Shown here one piece after another: positions 37,654-51,647 of a stretch of DNA of 64,000 bases. The notes below the pieces were generated by a model, which had not been told where the DNA came from, searched no databases, and saw only the letters and a program-made list of their open reading frames with translations. The stretch spans positions 1,629,001-1,693,000 of the forward strand of contig NC_132971.1 of NCBI RefSeq assembly GCF_047496725.1. Reading direction: 5' to 3'. Position numbers and translations under genes: made by a program. Numbering within the stretch: the stretch's first letter is position 1; every line of letters starts with the position of its first letter. This stretch comes from Anoplolepis gracilipes. Taxonomy: Eukaryota; Arthropoda; Insecta; Hymenoptera; Formicidae.

Positions 37654-40600
37654 ACTATAGAATATCATGCAAAAAGAGAATATGTTTAGTTGGTGCAGCT
37701 AGCAATGATCCTGCACTTAATGCTGCTGCTCAGCAGCTCAAAGTCTCTGTACTTAAATCTGAAACTGGCATTGAATATAGCAAAGACACTACCTATAATA
37801 CTTACTTCGTATTCAAACAATTCAAGGGTTTTGCATTTTATACTTTATACCATACTCGTCACAAGTTAGTATATCTAATAGTATATTCTTATGATAAAAA
37901 TTTGAAATATATTTATAATTTATATTATAACTTAATAATAACTAAAAATATTTATAATTTAATATTATTTCTTTATAGTATACTGGGATCTGCAGCTTTG
38001 CTGCAACTGGCAGAGGTAAAAGCATCTTTGCCTAGTAGAAGTCCAATATTTACACTATCGATGAAAAACATAATAGTGGTGTTTAGCGGCTTTCGAGCTA
38101 AAGAACATGAACTAGTAAGTGTATATTATCTATATTTATAATTTTCATAAATATAGATAAATATATTTCATATTATTGTGATATTGTTCATAAATCTTGA
38201 TATACATATATATAAAATGTGTATTCACATTCTCACAATAACATTTTTTAACAGTGCAAGTTAGTTAATATGGTTTGTTTTATGGGAGGTACCATTCGAA
38301 GAGAAATGGGCACTAAAGTGACGCATCTTATTGCAAATCATTGCAGTGGATTGAAGTACAGATATGCTGATGTATTCAGATTGCCTATTATGTCAGCAGA
38401 ATGGATAATAGCATTGTGGAACGTTAGAGATGATATCTCCATTTATGCAGATAATGAGAAATTAGTAAGTGTATTTTTTAAACATTGGGAAATAATTTTA
38501 AAATACAGCTTTTTATATATTTAATACTGCATAGAAAAATTATCGCATTTTGAATAAGATATATTTTTAATAATTATTATTTCATGCTTGAAATAATCTA
38601 CTGTAATAATGTACAATATATGTATAGATTTTTTATCATCAAATGATTTGTTTTTATATTGAAAATCTTGTATTACCTTTTTATCTTTTTTATATTAATT
38701 TTATATTAAATTTATATTAAATTTTTTAAATGCAGATTGCAACTTATAAGTTGAAACCATTTTATGGGGCAAAAGTATGTTTTACTGGTTTTCTCAAAGA
38801 AGAGGAGAAACATATGTGTGCAATTCTGGAGCAGCAGGGTGGTGAATCTACTGAGATTAATGATCCAAATTGTACTCATGTCGTGAGTTAATAATTTTAA
38901 TTCTTTTACAAATTTTTTTATTTTTCATATATAAATATGATTACCTGATTATTACATAAATTAATATTTACTCATTATGTAAATGACACACATACTAGAT
39001 GATAGATGTAGCACTTTCTACAAGAAATCTAATGCAACATGAAGTTATATCTTGAAAATTCATTTAAAATTTTATAATTCACTCTCCTTGTATTTTAAAT
39101 CAATTTCTTTTATAATTCTTATTTATAAGTGTGATTTATAATATAATGAGAACTAGTAATTGTGATTGCAGTATATATTAATCAAGATTGACAATGCAAA
39201 TTCTAGAAAAATTCAAGATAGTTCTTCTCCATTAAAAAATATCCGTCTGTTGTGTAATATATAGATGAAGAACAAAATATATGAAATTATTTTATTTCTA
39301 GTATGTTATGTTAGTCAAGATTCTGCTATTAGTATGGATATTTATTTTGTCTACAAAACTCAAATATTATATTTATATTATATTATATTATATTTATATT
39401 TATATTATATTTAGCAATGTTGAACAGAAAGAGAAAGGTTTTTTAATTTTGAGAAAATTGATGTGTATGAATTAGACAAATGCTTATTTCTTATTTAATA
39501 CATTATAGAGGCTATTCAGAAAGTAACTATATACACTTATTTCAAATATTAAACAAATATATTTTTCAAATATTATTAGCAAGCTAGTCTTTCTTCATAA
39601 AAGATATTGGAATATACATTTTTTATATCATTACAGCAACATCAATAATGATAAGCAATAAAAAGGTTAAATGCAATATTTTTAAAAATTCCTTACTTAA
39701 TTCTTTACTATAATTTTCTGTGTGAAATTGTGTCAAATCTCCTAGCAAAATTAAATGATTTAAGATTATCTACATTATGAAAAGAATTAATAAATACTGT
39801 TTATATGTCATTGATAAGTAATAATATTTTATCTTTGAAATATATCATAAGAATAGTTTGTTGTAAAGTATTATGAATATTTATTATTCCATACATAATG
39901 AATATTCATAGTTAAGAGCTAAAATAACTCTCAAATAATATATAAAACGTAAAAAAAATTAATTCTTGCATTTTTGTTCATAAAATGCTGATACATGAAA
40001 AATATAATGATATGTTTTTTATATAATGCATTAGGTGAAAGTATATTTGTTACACATATAAATCACACACATCAATTATTTCAAAATTAATTTCTCTCTC
40101 TGTCCAAAATTTTTTGATAGTAAACAAGACACTTTTGTTAAATCATTATTTTCTCCTGAAAAATTTTCTTTAAAAAGAAATATATGTTCTTATCTAAGTT
40201 TTTTCAATTTTTCTATAAAGATTGTACAAAATATCGTTCAAGAAACACTTTTAATTTTAATAGGGAAAAATTGCGTTGTACAATCTGCATCATATGACAT
40301 AAAAATCAATTACCCAGATATGAAGATTCAGAAGGATAAAGCATTCGTGGTATTTTAATTTAAGAATATTTTTTGTTTTTGTTAAAGTACTTTGAATTGT
40401 CCTCTAATTTATTTTTTATTTAACTAAAATGTAACAATATATTTTATATATAATACTACAGTTACATTGAATGATGAGGAAAGAATTTAGGACTTAATAT
40501 TTATTAACCCGGGCAAAAAATATTTAATCTAAATAAAAATTAATCTTGTCAAAGTTAAAAAAAAAACTTCAGTTTTAATAATATATGCAAATGACTTTTG

Positions 40601-43107
40601 GTTTTGTGTTATGGTTTGTAAAATATTCTGGTTTATGTTATTTAAAATTAACTTGTGTATAAGAGATATTAATATTTGCAAAATTAATATTTACATTAGA
40701 ATATCAAGTATTTACTTGAAGAAGATGATACATATATGTCATGTGTTTAGTTTCTTTAAAATTTGTTATTGTATATTATTATAAATTGTGTCAATGTTAT
40801 GTGTTAACTCTGTCTATTATCTATTTTACTATTGTATTCGCATGAAGATTAGTATAATAATAATTAGTAAGATAAAATACTACTATAATATATTAAAGGT
40901 GTTTTTTATTTTACAGATTGTAAATGAGTCTAATGTAAATGCACTATCAAATCTTATTACAGTGTCAACTTTTATAGTCACAACTAGTTGGTTTTGGACA
41001 TCTGTACAGGATGAGACAGCAGCAGATGAAAAAGACTATTTATTTGAAAATGTAAGTTGGTAATAATAATAATAATAATAATGATAATAATAACTTTTGT
41101 TCGAATAATATTTTTTATTATTGTTGTTTAGTATTTAAAAACAGTTTTGTCTCCTGCCACATCTAGTAGACGAAACAATCAGATTGTGGCATCAAATATA
41201 ACATTATCTAATATATTACAGAATGAAGCAGGCTCACTAGCCAGGGGAAATTTACTCGATTGCACAGTAAATCTAGATAAACAATTAAATGGTATGCATA
41301 TAATGGATAACAATATTTTTAATAGTTAAAATGTATTTGCTTCTCAATATCTTTTAACATCATAAAACAATTTAAATGTCAAATGATTGTTAAAATTGTT
41401 ATTTAATATAAAATATACTTTATATAATCATCAAATTATAAAACAAATTATATAAAAGCAAGAATTATATTGATTATTGTTCATTATTAATTATTAGGTA
41501 TTCCAGAAACTGTTGGGCGCACAGAATACGGAGATACAAAAAAATCGAAGCGTCATCAAGTATTTTTGGAGCTAGTTGAGACTGAAGCCAATTATGTTGG
41601 TATTCTCAACACAATTATGACGGTAAGTACTCATGCATCAAATAATAAAAAAACAAATTGACTCATATACTTTAACCATTTTTAACAATTTATGCACTTT
41701 ACAGCTATTCAAATTACCATTGGAAAATTTCGTAGGAAAAAGTGAAAAAGAATTGTTAAATAGCACAGAAATAAAGATTATATTTGGTAATTTTCCACCC
41801 ATCTATGACGTTCATAAGCAGTTATTGGAAGTTTTACGTTGCAATGCTGCTAACTGGAAAGAAGATATTAGTATTGGCAAAATATTTCTGAATTATGAAC
41901 CAGATTTGGTTAAAGCATATCCATCATATGTTAACTTCTTCGAAAATACAAAACAAATGTTGGAAGAATGTGATCAAAACAAACCACGATTTCATGCCTT
42001 TTTGAAAAATTGTCAGACAATACCAGAATGTGGTAGACAAAGTTTAAAAGAGCTGTTAATTAAACCAATACAAAGATTACCTAGTATTAATTTATTATTA
42101 AGTGGTAAAATCATTTTCAAATAATATTGATTTTTATTTTTTTCTAGCTTAAACAAAATTTCTTATCAAGATGTCATCAAAATGTTATTATTTTTTACAG
42201 ATATTCTTAAACATACCGACAAAAATAACCCGGACTATAGTGCTCTGGAAGCTTCCATTAACTGTATTAAGAAAGTTATGACATACATAAACGAAGATAA
42301 AAGGAAAATGGAGCGGCAATTAGCAATGTTTAATATTTTCAATGAGATTGATAAATGTCCACCACATTTAGTTTCTTCGCATAGATTATTTATCAATAAA
42401 TGTGACGTAATGGAAATTCACGAAGAGCTTAGTAAACAGGGAGATCAATTAGTATTATTTTTATTTACTGATGTTCTGATAATATGCAAAAAAAGATGTT
42501 CTGGAAATATGCAAAAAAGTTTGCAATCTAGTAAAAAAGAAAGCCAACGAAAACCATATAAACATTTAAAATTGTTATCATTGTGTACCATACGGAAAGT
42601 TGTGGACATACAAGAAACTAAAGGTAAGAATACATATATGTATATATAAAAGATTATAATTATTAGGAAAGGTTATAATTATTTTATGATTTTTCTAGAA
42701 TATCCTAAACAATTTGCACTCATAGTACGTAGCACTCAAGAATCAAGGGAAAAGCTCTTTTCCTTCATAATTACCGAAGAACTAAATAAAACAATATACT
42801 TACAAACCTTATGCAGACAAATGGCTCTTGTCTTCCGTATAGCTGATGCAGTATGTATATAAAATTTATGACATATTGGATAAAGTGATATAAGTCTAAT
42901 AAATATCATTATATAATATATAATCTCCGTTTATTTATTTATTGGTTTATTCAGTCTTTATTTTTTCAGGATACATTACTTATTAGATGTGATTCTTTTT
43001 TTAAAGATCGTACTAATGCAAGATCTTTAAAGAACACAATTAAGCGTGTGTTTTCTCGACGTGAAAGTATACGTAATTGGAGTACACACAAGCGGAGAAT
43101 ATTGTAA
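37654..43107 (+). CDS. Ect2 / pebble RhoGEF (about 745 aa seen, N-terminus missing)
   Basis: Exons: 37654-37864, 37979-38114, 38255-38464, 38736-38882, 40917-41051, 41132-41291, 41498-41622, 41705-42104, 42201-42623, 42699-42850, 42970-43107; all phases agree. Ect2 activates RhoA at the cell equator to drive cytokinesis and is recruited by centralspindlin through its BRCT repeats. Order seen: BRCT0 (KKRICLVG, KSETGIEY), BRCT1 (MKNIIVVFSGF to LPIMSAEWI), BRCT2 (AKVCFTGFLKEEE to TTSWFWTSV), DH domain about residues 350-545 (LVETEANYVGIL, KPRFHAFLKNCQ, QRLPSINLLLS), PH domain about 560-690, and a basic tail (TIKRVFSRRESIRNW). The first visible exon begins with a split codon, so an upstream exon with the start is missing from this model. 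The intron at 38883-40916 is unusually long for the gene. Confidence 0.92.
38883..40916 (+). other. Long Ect2 intron
   Basis: A 2.0-kb AT-rich intron between the two halves of BRCT2. No exon or intact element was recognised. Confidence 0.6.
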
Positions 43108-43123
43108 AATACATATAATATTC

Positions 43124-43129
43124 AATAAA
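43124..43129 (+). terminator. Poly(A) signal of Ect2
   Basis: AATAAA lies 17 bp after the stop codon, so the 3' UTR would be very short if this signal is used. Confidence 0.55.
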
Positions 43130-43159
43130 ATCGTCTAATATTTTAATTTGAATGATTGA

Positions 43160-43547
43160 TAACTGATTTAACCCATGGCTTAATCTGATGATAAAATAGA
43201 ATTATATAGTTTCGCAGATATATTATGTCCGGGAATATTCTACACAACATAGCGATTCTTATTTAAAACTTTTACTATTCTATAAGCCCCTTTATATACA
43301 GGTTTTAATTTTTTATTTTCACCTCGTTTTCTCTGTCCCTTACTAACACGAAATCGCTTTCTTTGTCTTTCGTTAATGTTTTGTGTCTAACGTCATAAAG
43401 TTGCTTGTTGTAATTTTGCACCTGTTGTGTGGCTAATTTTGCAATAAAAAAAAGAGAAGCGCAAAATATATTAAGGATTAATGTTGATCTCTTACAAAAA
43501 TCGTGACAGTCTATGCATATTCTTTGCGTAAATTTTAGTTTGTACAT
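43160..43547 (-). pseudogene. Decayed LTR-retrotransposon pol tail (integrase C-terminal region)
   Basis: On the minus strand the frame reads QVQNYNKQLYDVRHK, then DFVLVRDRENEVKIKN, followed after a stop by PVYKGAYRIVKVLNKNRYVV and NSILSSD. This is the usual order after the catalytic core of Gypsy-type integrases (YNxxxYDxxH, DxVLVR, KGPYxVxKVL). At least three in-frame stops break it, and no reverse transcriptase or LTR is seen next to it. It lies antisense, about 50 bp after Ect2. Confidence 0.7.
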
Positions 43548-45427
43548 TAATTAAATTTTCTCATAATATATATATATATATATAAAAGTTTATTCTGACT
43601 TACACGCGCGTAAGAGATTCAATCAATTACAGATATATATGTTACATTGTTAAAATAATTTAAAATGATGATGATGTTAAGAAAAAAAACTGGGTTACAA
43701 AAATGACAATTATTTTTTAAAAGAATAAAACAAAGGCAAATTCTAACCAGAACATAAATATATGAACGATAAACTTTAATATTGAAATTCCTTTACATTT
43801 ACATACAAGAACGATCTTTCGACGTTTATTTTCCACTCCGTTTTCACTTGGAATTATATAAGTTGCAAATAAAATAAATTTTACATAAAGAAACAGAAAC
43901 TTTAAATAATAAATGTATCATTATGTGTTTCAATTGAACCTTGTAGTTTAAGCAATCATACAAAATTATGTCAAACAAGAAAAAAAAACGGAAAATGAGA
44001 CAACTGATTTAGTAACTAAATAAAGCTAATATGTGTATAAAACAAGAATCTGACATTATTGTTCAAATTATCCTATTAACGAATAATTGCATAAAACTAA
44101 TTGAAAGTATAAGTAGTTTTTAATAAGCAGTAATTACATTCACATGGATGAATCCATCACCCTGTTTGGATACCCTGTGTGTCCGTGTGTAAGTAACGAT
44201 ACGTAGAAAAGTTTAAAGGTTTAGCTCATCTGTCCGTCGGCACAAAGTATGGATGATTTAACTATATAGATAAAAAAACGCAAATACATATTCTTTTATT
44301 CTTATAATTATTCTATTAAATTAGAGCGTAGTTATCAAACTCTAATAGCCGATTTCCTCCAACGGTCGGTTAACTTTAATCTTATTTTAAACTATATCTT
44401 TGTCCTTTTCAAGATTAGTTCAAGAGAAAAAGATAAAAAATATCATTTGAACCGATAAAATTAATCGACATTGATGGAATTGGCCCTAAGAATTAATGTA
44501 AAGATAAACGCGTAACCCACGCGATAAAAAAAAATATATAGTAAACTGACCTTTTGAAAAACTGACCGTGAAATATGAACTCACAGGCCAGAAGTATCTG
44601 TATAAAATTTGTCAGAGGTAACAATTATATTAACATAAATAGATCAACAGTCTGATCCGTTACACACATTATTAGTCTCGATCATCCTCCTAGTGCGTAC
44701 ATTCGTGTTAGAGACTAACAAGCCATAACAGACAGAGCCAGGTAGAAACCGAGAGAAGGAGCACGAAAAGATGATCTTCAATAAAGCCGTGACACGAGCA
44801 AAACATGAGTTTCGCGAATGATATATACATCGCGAGATAGAGGCACAGAAACAGCATGTGTTAAATTCAACGTCGAATCAGTCTACTCAGAAAAAATAAA
44901 AATAATACCCAATAGATTTCCACGCATTCCGTTCTGATTGAAGGAGAAATCACGCGCTTGCGCCTGAATCATATGTTTAATATAACTGACATAGATTAAT
45001 TATTAAATGAATTTTTAAGATACACGTGTCGTTAAAAAATATGATATATGTATTATATATATTATATATATGGTCTATAGTTATACATTGTTATCGTTAT
45101 TACTAGAGTCTCTTTTTATATTTACTTGTACATATATTATACATACATATTTTGGCCAAACGTATAAATGATTTGCGACAGGTAAACAAATAGACATAAA
45201 TAGATTTGCGGTTATAGCTCTCTCTATTATAACGGTGAATCTCGCAATGTCAAGTTAACGTCTTACATATCGTTCTTTACCTGCATAAATCTTTAAACAC
45301 TGGTAAAAATCTGTCCAATGTTGTATACTACGAGAAGAAGAGAAAAGAGATCATAAATAAAAGTAATGAAAAGGTAATTAAGACATATATGTTTTACATT
45401 TATTTACAATATATTTAAAATAACGCA

Positions 45428-45465
<38 letters not shown>

Positions 45466-45878
45466 AAGGCGTAATTATGTAAATAGCTTTAGATAGATAA
45501 CGAAACAAGCAACAGTATTTCCCTTAATATTATCGTTAGTTTTATCGTTTATAATAGATTGTGTATTTAGAAATTAAATAAGGATCACTTTTGTGTAAAG
45601 AAATAAATTGTTTTGTCGTTAGACATTTGCGGTTTGGCTCAAATTTGCTTTATTCTTTTGAGCATTTATTTTGCAAGCCAATTTTATTTTATTTTTAATT
45701 AAGCTTTATCTATGATAAGTTTTTCAATAATATTCTTTTTATACAATTCTTATGCTAACAGCGATGAAAAAAGAAATTATACGAAAGAAAATGTATCAAA
45801 ACCGATGTAGATAACTCTTAAACCCACATATTTCTATTTCTGAGCAAGCAAACACTTATCATACACTTAATTATATAT
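43548..45878. other. Gene-free AT-rich interval
   Basis: Apart from short TA and CT microsatellites (43566-43584; 45432-45466) no coding exon or element was recognised. Confidence 0.5.
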
Positions 45879-46399
45879 TGGTTAAATTGATATAAATATA
45901 ATCCATTAATTAATTTAGTTAAAAAGTCTGCAGTATTATTCGTTGCTTGATAATGTGTTATAATAAATTAGTTTGCATCGAGAAGTCTTGAAGTTTAAAA
46001 GCTTTTCTAGAATTTTCTTTGGTAATTTGAAATAAGTAAATAATAAAAAATAATCTAAAAGTAATAATAGCAAAATATTTTTTTAATAATATTATATTAT
46101 TTCTACATGTTTGTTGGTTTCTAAAGTTGTTTTGTTTTTTTTTTCATTATAACCTTTACTATTCCCCTAGCTTTTTGTTTTGTATTTACCTTATATTATC
46201 TTATTTTATATTATTTATTATTTATTATGTTATATTATTTATATTAGGTATTTATGTCACGTTAGCCATTAAAAATTTATATGACAAGGCAAAATTCTAT
46301 CGATATTACTATCAACTTTGACTTATTTGTTTCTGTATTTATTTTATTTATTATATTCTGTATTTACTTCATTTATATTGCATTATATAGATAACTTAC

Positions 46400-46572
46400 T
46401 TTAAAAAGTCCGAGATTACAGATGATAATCTGTCGGATTTGAGAGAACCGTACAAGACGGACGGAGCGACATTCTCGCTTCAGCTGTTGCAACAGGTTGT
46501 CAATACCGGAGCATACGTAATAAATTTCGTCAATTAATACGTTGAATCTCGTCGCATTTAACTTTTCTCTAT
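46400..46572 (-). CDS. Exon-like segment of unknown gene
   Basis: A 57-codon open stretch on the minus strand lies between an AG acceptor (46573-46574) and a strong GTAAGT donor (46394-46399). The text (INVLIDEIYYVC-like, DNLLQQLKREC, VRLVRFSQIRQI) and GC-richer codons stand out from the AT-rich surroundings. It could be a fragment of a chemoreceptor-type membrane protein, but this is a weak impression. It lies in the part of copy A that copy B lacks. No partner exons were found. The plus strand is also open for about 44 codons, so the strand is uncertain. Confidence 0.25.
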
Positions 46573-46924
46573 CTGGAGTTCATAATCCATTTTAAGAAAA
46601 CAGAAGTCTTTACTTCGTTTGCGTCGCTTGAGGAGCTACCCAACAATTACACGCAAAATTTCAAACATTTTTTGTGAACCTGTCAGTTTTAAAGACTTCT
46701 CAGATTTTAATTTTTGTCGGTTTTCAAAAAATTATTTGTTCAAAAGTTTAAAACAAAATTATCAAAAAATATAATATAATTTGGTAGAGAGTCATCTCTG
46801 ACAAGTAACTATCACTTAAAAAGTAAAGCCAAAAAACAATAGTATATGATATTAATATATCAGTTTTGATACCTTTTTTAAATTATTTTAAATCTATATT
46901 GTGACCTGTAGATTTCTTTAATTA

Positions 46925-47290
46925 ATATCGGGGCTTTTTGGAATCATTCTTGGCCGCTGGAATGGCCTACAGCATACCTTCGGCGCGATTGTTCTTTTCG
47001 ATCGATATACTATATCCCGGAACGATACTAATTTTGGACACTAGGCGCGAAAATTCGCGCTACTCTAAACTCGGCACTATAGAATCTCAATCCACGAAAA
47101 ACATAAAAAAAATCGTAATAACCCACGTAATCAAAAATGCGCGAAAAAATTGCAAGAGTTTGCAAGGGCGCTCATGCATACATACATATATATATATTGT
47201 GACGTGACGTTTTCGCCGTCCGTCACAAAAGCCGAATGGCCTGATCGCGAAAGGTTTCGCGGGACCTGCGTCTTCCCAAATTTTGAGAGA
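46925..47290. mobile_element. GC-richer insertion in copy A
   Basis: This segment has no counterpart at the matching place in copy B, has a base composition unlike its surroundings, and includes TGTGACGTGACG followed by CCGTCCGTCACA. It may be a solo-LTR or other transposon remnant; boundaries and class are unresolved. Confidence 0.3.
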
Positions 47291-47299
47291 GAGAGTCCT

Positions 47300-47308
47300 C
47301 TATATGTA

Positions 47309-47384
<76 letters not shown>

Positions 47385-47395
47385 TACATATATTC
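47300..47395. repeat. (TA)n microsatellite
   Basis: AT/TA dinucleotide repeats with a few GTA and CATA interruptions, mirrored in position by the TA tract of copy B. Confidence 0.95.
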
Positions 47396-47704
47396 ACAAA
47401 TATTTTATATATTCAATATAGATAAAATAATACCTAATTATAAAAATGTAGATGTTATTGGTGTCAAGAGGCGAAAAAGAAACGAAAAAAATATAAATAC
47501 AAAAATTATAAATAAATTACATTAATGTTTTTTCATAATATAGAGTGTAATTCCATAATGTTAAATATTATATACAGCACATAATATTTAACATTTATAT
47601 CATATTAATATGGAATAATTATAATACTGAATATAATTTTTAAAAAAAGTTATTAATATGTACATTAAAAATATTCTAACTTAAGTCTCTCTTAACTTAA
47701 ACAG

Positions 47705-48108
47705 AAATTTACATCTACTGGCATTCGTCGAAGTACGCCGCCATATCCAGAATTGTACACATGGCATGAATGTGCACAGTTTCTCAATAATCACGTCACG
47801 TATCAATCACTGCATAAAGAGTTTATTATGGTAAGCAAATCAAGCAATAACATACATTTAATATAAATAAACAGTTAATATAAATAAATTTAAAAATAAC
47901 TGATGTACAACTTATGCAAAACTAACTAAAAAAATAGGAGCTAGAATATATAGGAATCGTAGTATTTGCGCTTATCGCGTGCTATTTTTCTCACATAAAA
48001 ATGTACATAATAATACAAGTAAATCAAAGAAAACAAAAAGCGATTTATATTAAAACTATGAAACTGACTCTTTTTAAATTCTTTATTTCATCGCATTTTT
48101 CATGGTAA
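47705..48108 (+). CDS. Unknown membrane-protein-like two-exon module, copy A
   Basis: Exon 1 (47705-47830, 42 codons) follows TTAAACAG and ends at GTAAGC. Exon 2 starts at 47938 after AATAG in the same phase, and either ends at a GTAAGT donor at 48105 or runs to TAA at 48106-48108. Exon 1 reads IRRSTPPYPELYTWHECAQF and so on. Exon 2 opens with ELEYIGIVVFALIACYFSHIK, a likely membrane segment, then a Lys/Gln/Ile-rich stretch. The family is not recognised. No upstream exons were identified, so this may be the internal part of a larger gene or a stranded fragment. Its near-identical partner lies 3.2 kb downstream. Confidence 0.4.
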
Positions 48109-48283
48109 GTTGAAGACTACTCATATCTTATGACAACATACGTGTGAGAAAAAGAAAATAATTCACTTTTTTATATAATACTATTATACATTAATGATCA
48201 GTTATAGATATACAAATTTGATATACACATTTATATATTTTTACATACATATACACACTCACAGGCACACACCTATTTAGTCT

Positions 48284-48440
<157 letters not shown>

Positions 48441-50510
48441 ATATTTTATTTTTCAGCAATTAAGTACCATACACGTTATTGATTGATTAAATTGATATAA
48501 TCCATTTAATTAATTTATAAATAAAAAGCCTATAGTGTATTTGTTGCTTATTGATGTGTTAAATTAGTTTACAGCATTTTGAAATTCAAAAATTTTTTTT
48601 TCTATAATTCCTCTGTGGTAATTTAAATAATCTAAATAATAAAAAGTAATTTAAAAGTAGTAATAATGGAATATCTTCTTAATAATATTACATTATTTTG
48701 TTGGTTTTTAAATCTCTTTTGTTTTTTTCTTACTTTTACTATTCCCTTAGTTTCTAGTAAACATCAGTTTTAAAGGTTGAATTTTCAGATCTTAGTTTTT
48801 GTCGGTTTTCAAAAAGTTATATGTTCAAAAATTTGAAACAAAATATAATATAATTTAGTAGAGAGTAATCTCTAACAAATAACTTTCTCTTAAAAAGTTC
48901 AACTGAAAAACAAAATAGTATATGATATTAATATATCAGTTTTGATATCTTTTTTCTAATTATTTTAAAGGTTTGTCATAATAACATTTACATTAGAGGC
49001 ATCTTGCTTATTAATTTCTATCAAATCACTTTTTATTATATATATATTTACATAAAAAGTTGTATTTAATTTTCTACGAATATTATTTAATCTATATTCG
49101 CTAAGTTTTATAAATAATCGCTTAAAAAGAATCAATCATAAAAAAACATATAGAAAATAGAAAAGGATACAGGATAAAAAAATTAAGGATATTTCAAAAA
49201 ATTATTTTTAAGATATTTTTTTTTAATTTTATATTGTATGCATTTTTAATAATTTTTCTTTATAACCATTTTTGTTGGTACAAAGACATAATTCCCATTA
49301 CAAAAATTATTAAATTATGTCAAATAAAATATTAACGACGACTGATATTATAATTTTTCGAGAATGAGGGTATGCCTAAAAGAAGAAGAATGTTTTATAA
49401 TCTGTCATAACTTTACGTTCATATAACTTATATCCATACCATAAACTTTATAAATTATACGAGCGCCAATATATAAAAAATATTAGAAGATACGTAAATG
49501 GATAGATATGAATAAGGGGAATCTTTTTAATGAAATATATAATTTGTATGATTAAATACTCTTGCGGAAGAATTTTTGTGTAAATATTTTTTAATCTTTT
49601 TAAAAATATTTTTAATAAAATATCTTTTTTAATTGTTTAATTACACACCAAAAATTGTATTTAATTGTTTGAAAGATACCATATATATTATATACATATG
49701 TATATTTTTTTTCTTCTTTTTAAGCATAGTCCTCAAAAAATTATAACATTAGTTGTCACGTTAATATTGCAATCTTATTTGACATAATTAAATTTTTGTA
49801 ATAATTTAATTTAACATAATTTGACATAATTTAATTTTTGTAATATTTTTGTATTAATGCTAATAATTTTATGAAGCAAAAATATAAAAAGGAATATTCG
49901 AAGTGTGCCAAATAGTGCAATCGCATTTTTCCTGTTTTACGTCAAAGAAGATCACACAATGTGACTATGCTATTTTCTTATCTTTATGACAAGCACTTTT
50001 TTCGATTATTTATTATTTTAAATCAATTAGTTTATGAAAACTGATTGCGCTGCATGGTATTCAAATAATTAAAATAAAAGTTTTAATGTGTATTAAATAA
50101 CTAAAAAAAACATATATTTAAAAAATATGTATATTTTTAAAAGATTTAAGAATATTGACAAAAATAATTTAATCAATGAAATATAATGTAATAATAAATA
50201 ATAATAAATGAAAAATAATGTAAACTTTTAAATATTGAAAAGCAATAGCGCATCATATAATCAAATTCTGTCATATGTGTGACACACAGAAATTTTTTTT
50301 ATATAATCATTTTTAATTAATAAAATTTACTTTATTATAATTTACTATACCCAAAATATTTTATTATAATTTACCTGCACTATTTGCATTTAAGTGCAGG
50401 GACCAGTCGCATTTTTAATTGCTTCACAGCACTAATTGTATCATTTGGTATAAGCATTTTCTTATAAATCTATTTACTTTAAAAATTAAATCGCTTTATA
50501 TATATTTATA

Positions 50511-50513
50511 CAT

Positions 50514-50572
<59 letters not shown>
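50511..50572. repeat. (TA)n microsatellite
   Basis: Nearly pure TA dinucleotides, followed by TGTGTA and CATA repeats. Confidence 0.97.
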
Positions 50573-50577
<5 letters not shown>

Positions 50578-50914
50578 ATATACATACATACATACATATA
50601 TTTACAAATATTTTATATATTCAATATAGATAAAATAGTAATTATAAACATATCAGTAGATGTTATTGGTGTCAAGAGGCAAAAAAAAAAACGAAAAAAA
50701 ATATAAATACAAAAATTATAAATAAATTACATTAATGTTTTTTCATAATATAGAGTGTAATTCCATAATGTTAAATATTATATACAGTACATAATATTTA
50801 ACATTTATATCGTATTAATATGGAATAATTATAATACTGTATATAATTTTAAAAAAAGTTATTAATATGTACATTAAAAATATTCTAACTTAAGTCTCTC
50901 TTAACTTAAACAGA

Positions 50915-51313
50915 AATTTACATCTTCTTGCATTCGTCGAAGTACGTCGCCATATCCAGAATTGTATACATGGCATGGATGTGCACAGTTTCTCAATAAT
51001 CACGTCACGTATCAATCACTGGATAAAGAGTTTATTATGGTAAGCAAATCAAGCAATAACATACATTTAATATAAATAAACAGTTAATATAAATAAATTT
51101 AAAAATAACTGATGTACAACTTACGCAAAACTAACTAAAAAAATAGGAGCTAGAATATATAGGAATCGTAGTGTTTGCGCTAATCGCGTGCTATTTTTCT
51201 CACATAAAAATGTACATAATAATACAAGTAAATCAAAGAAAACAAAAAGCGATTTATATTAAAACTATGAAACTGACTCTTTTTGAATTCTTTATTTCAT
51301 CGTATTTTTCATA
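50915..51313 (+). pseudogene. Unknown two-exon module, copy B, likely degenerating
   Basis: The same two exons as copy A (about 50915-51040 and 51147-51313). Exon 1 differs at six positions, five of them changing amino acids (for example GAA to GGA, CAT to GAT, CCG to TCG). In exon 2 the GTAAGT donor sequence of copy A is changed to ATAACT and the frame reaches TAA. Replacement changes outnumber silent ones and a splice site is lost, which suggests relaxed constraint. Confidence 0.4.
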
Positions 51314-51647
51314 ATAACTTGAAGACGTAACTCATATCTTTTAACGTACGTGTGAGAAAAAAGAAAACGATTCACAACTTTTTTATATTATACTATTATA
51401 CATTAATTGTCAGTTATAGATATATACAAATTTTATATACACATTTATATACACATATTTTTACATACATATACACACTCACAGGCACACTCCTATTTAG
51501 TCTTTATCTCGTACACATACACTCATACGCAATATATATTCATACATGAAGTTATGGATTCATATACAGATGTTTAAGATTTTAACACAGAAATTTAGTT
51601 GTTTTAGATTTTGATTATTTTACAAATCTCTTTCTACGTTATTTTAG

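Larger units (their letters stand above)
48485..51520. repeat. Tandem duplication, copy B
   Basis: Second copy of the unit described at 45879-48290, in the same orientation. It has about 1.5 kb of AT-rich DNA (about 48985-50500) absent from copy A. The end, up to the TTTAGTCTTTATCTCGT segment, matches copy A. Confidence 0.85.
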
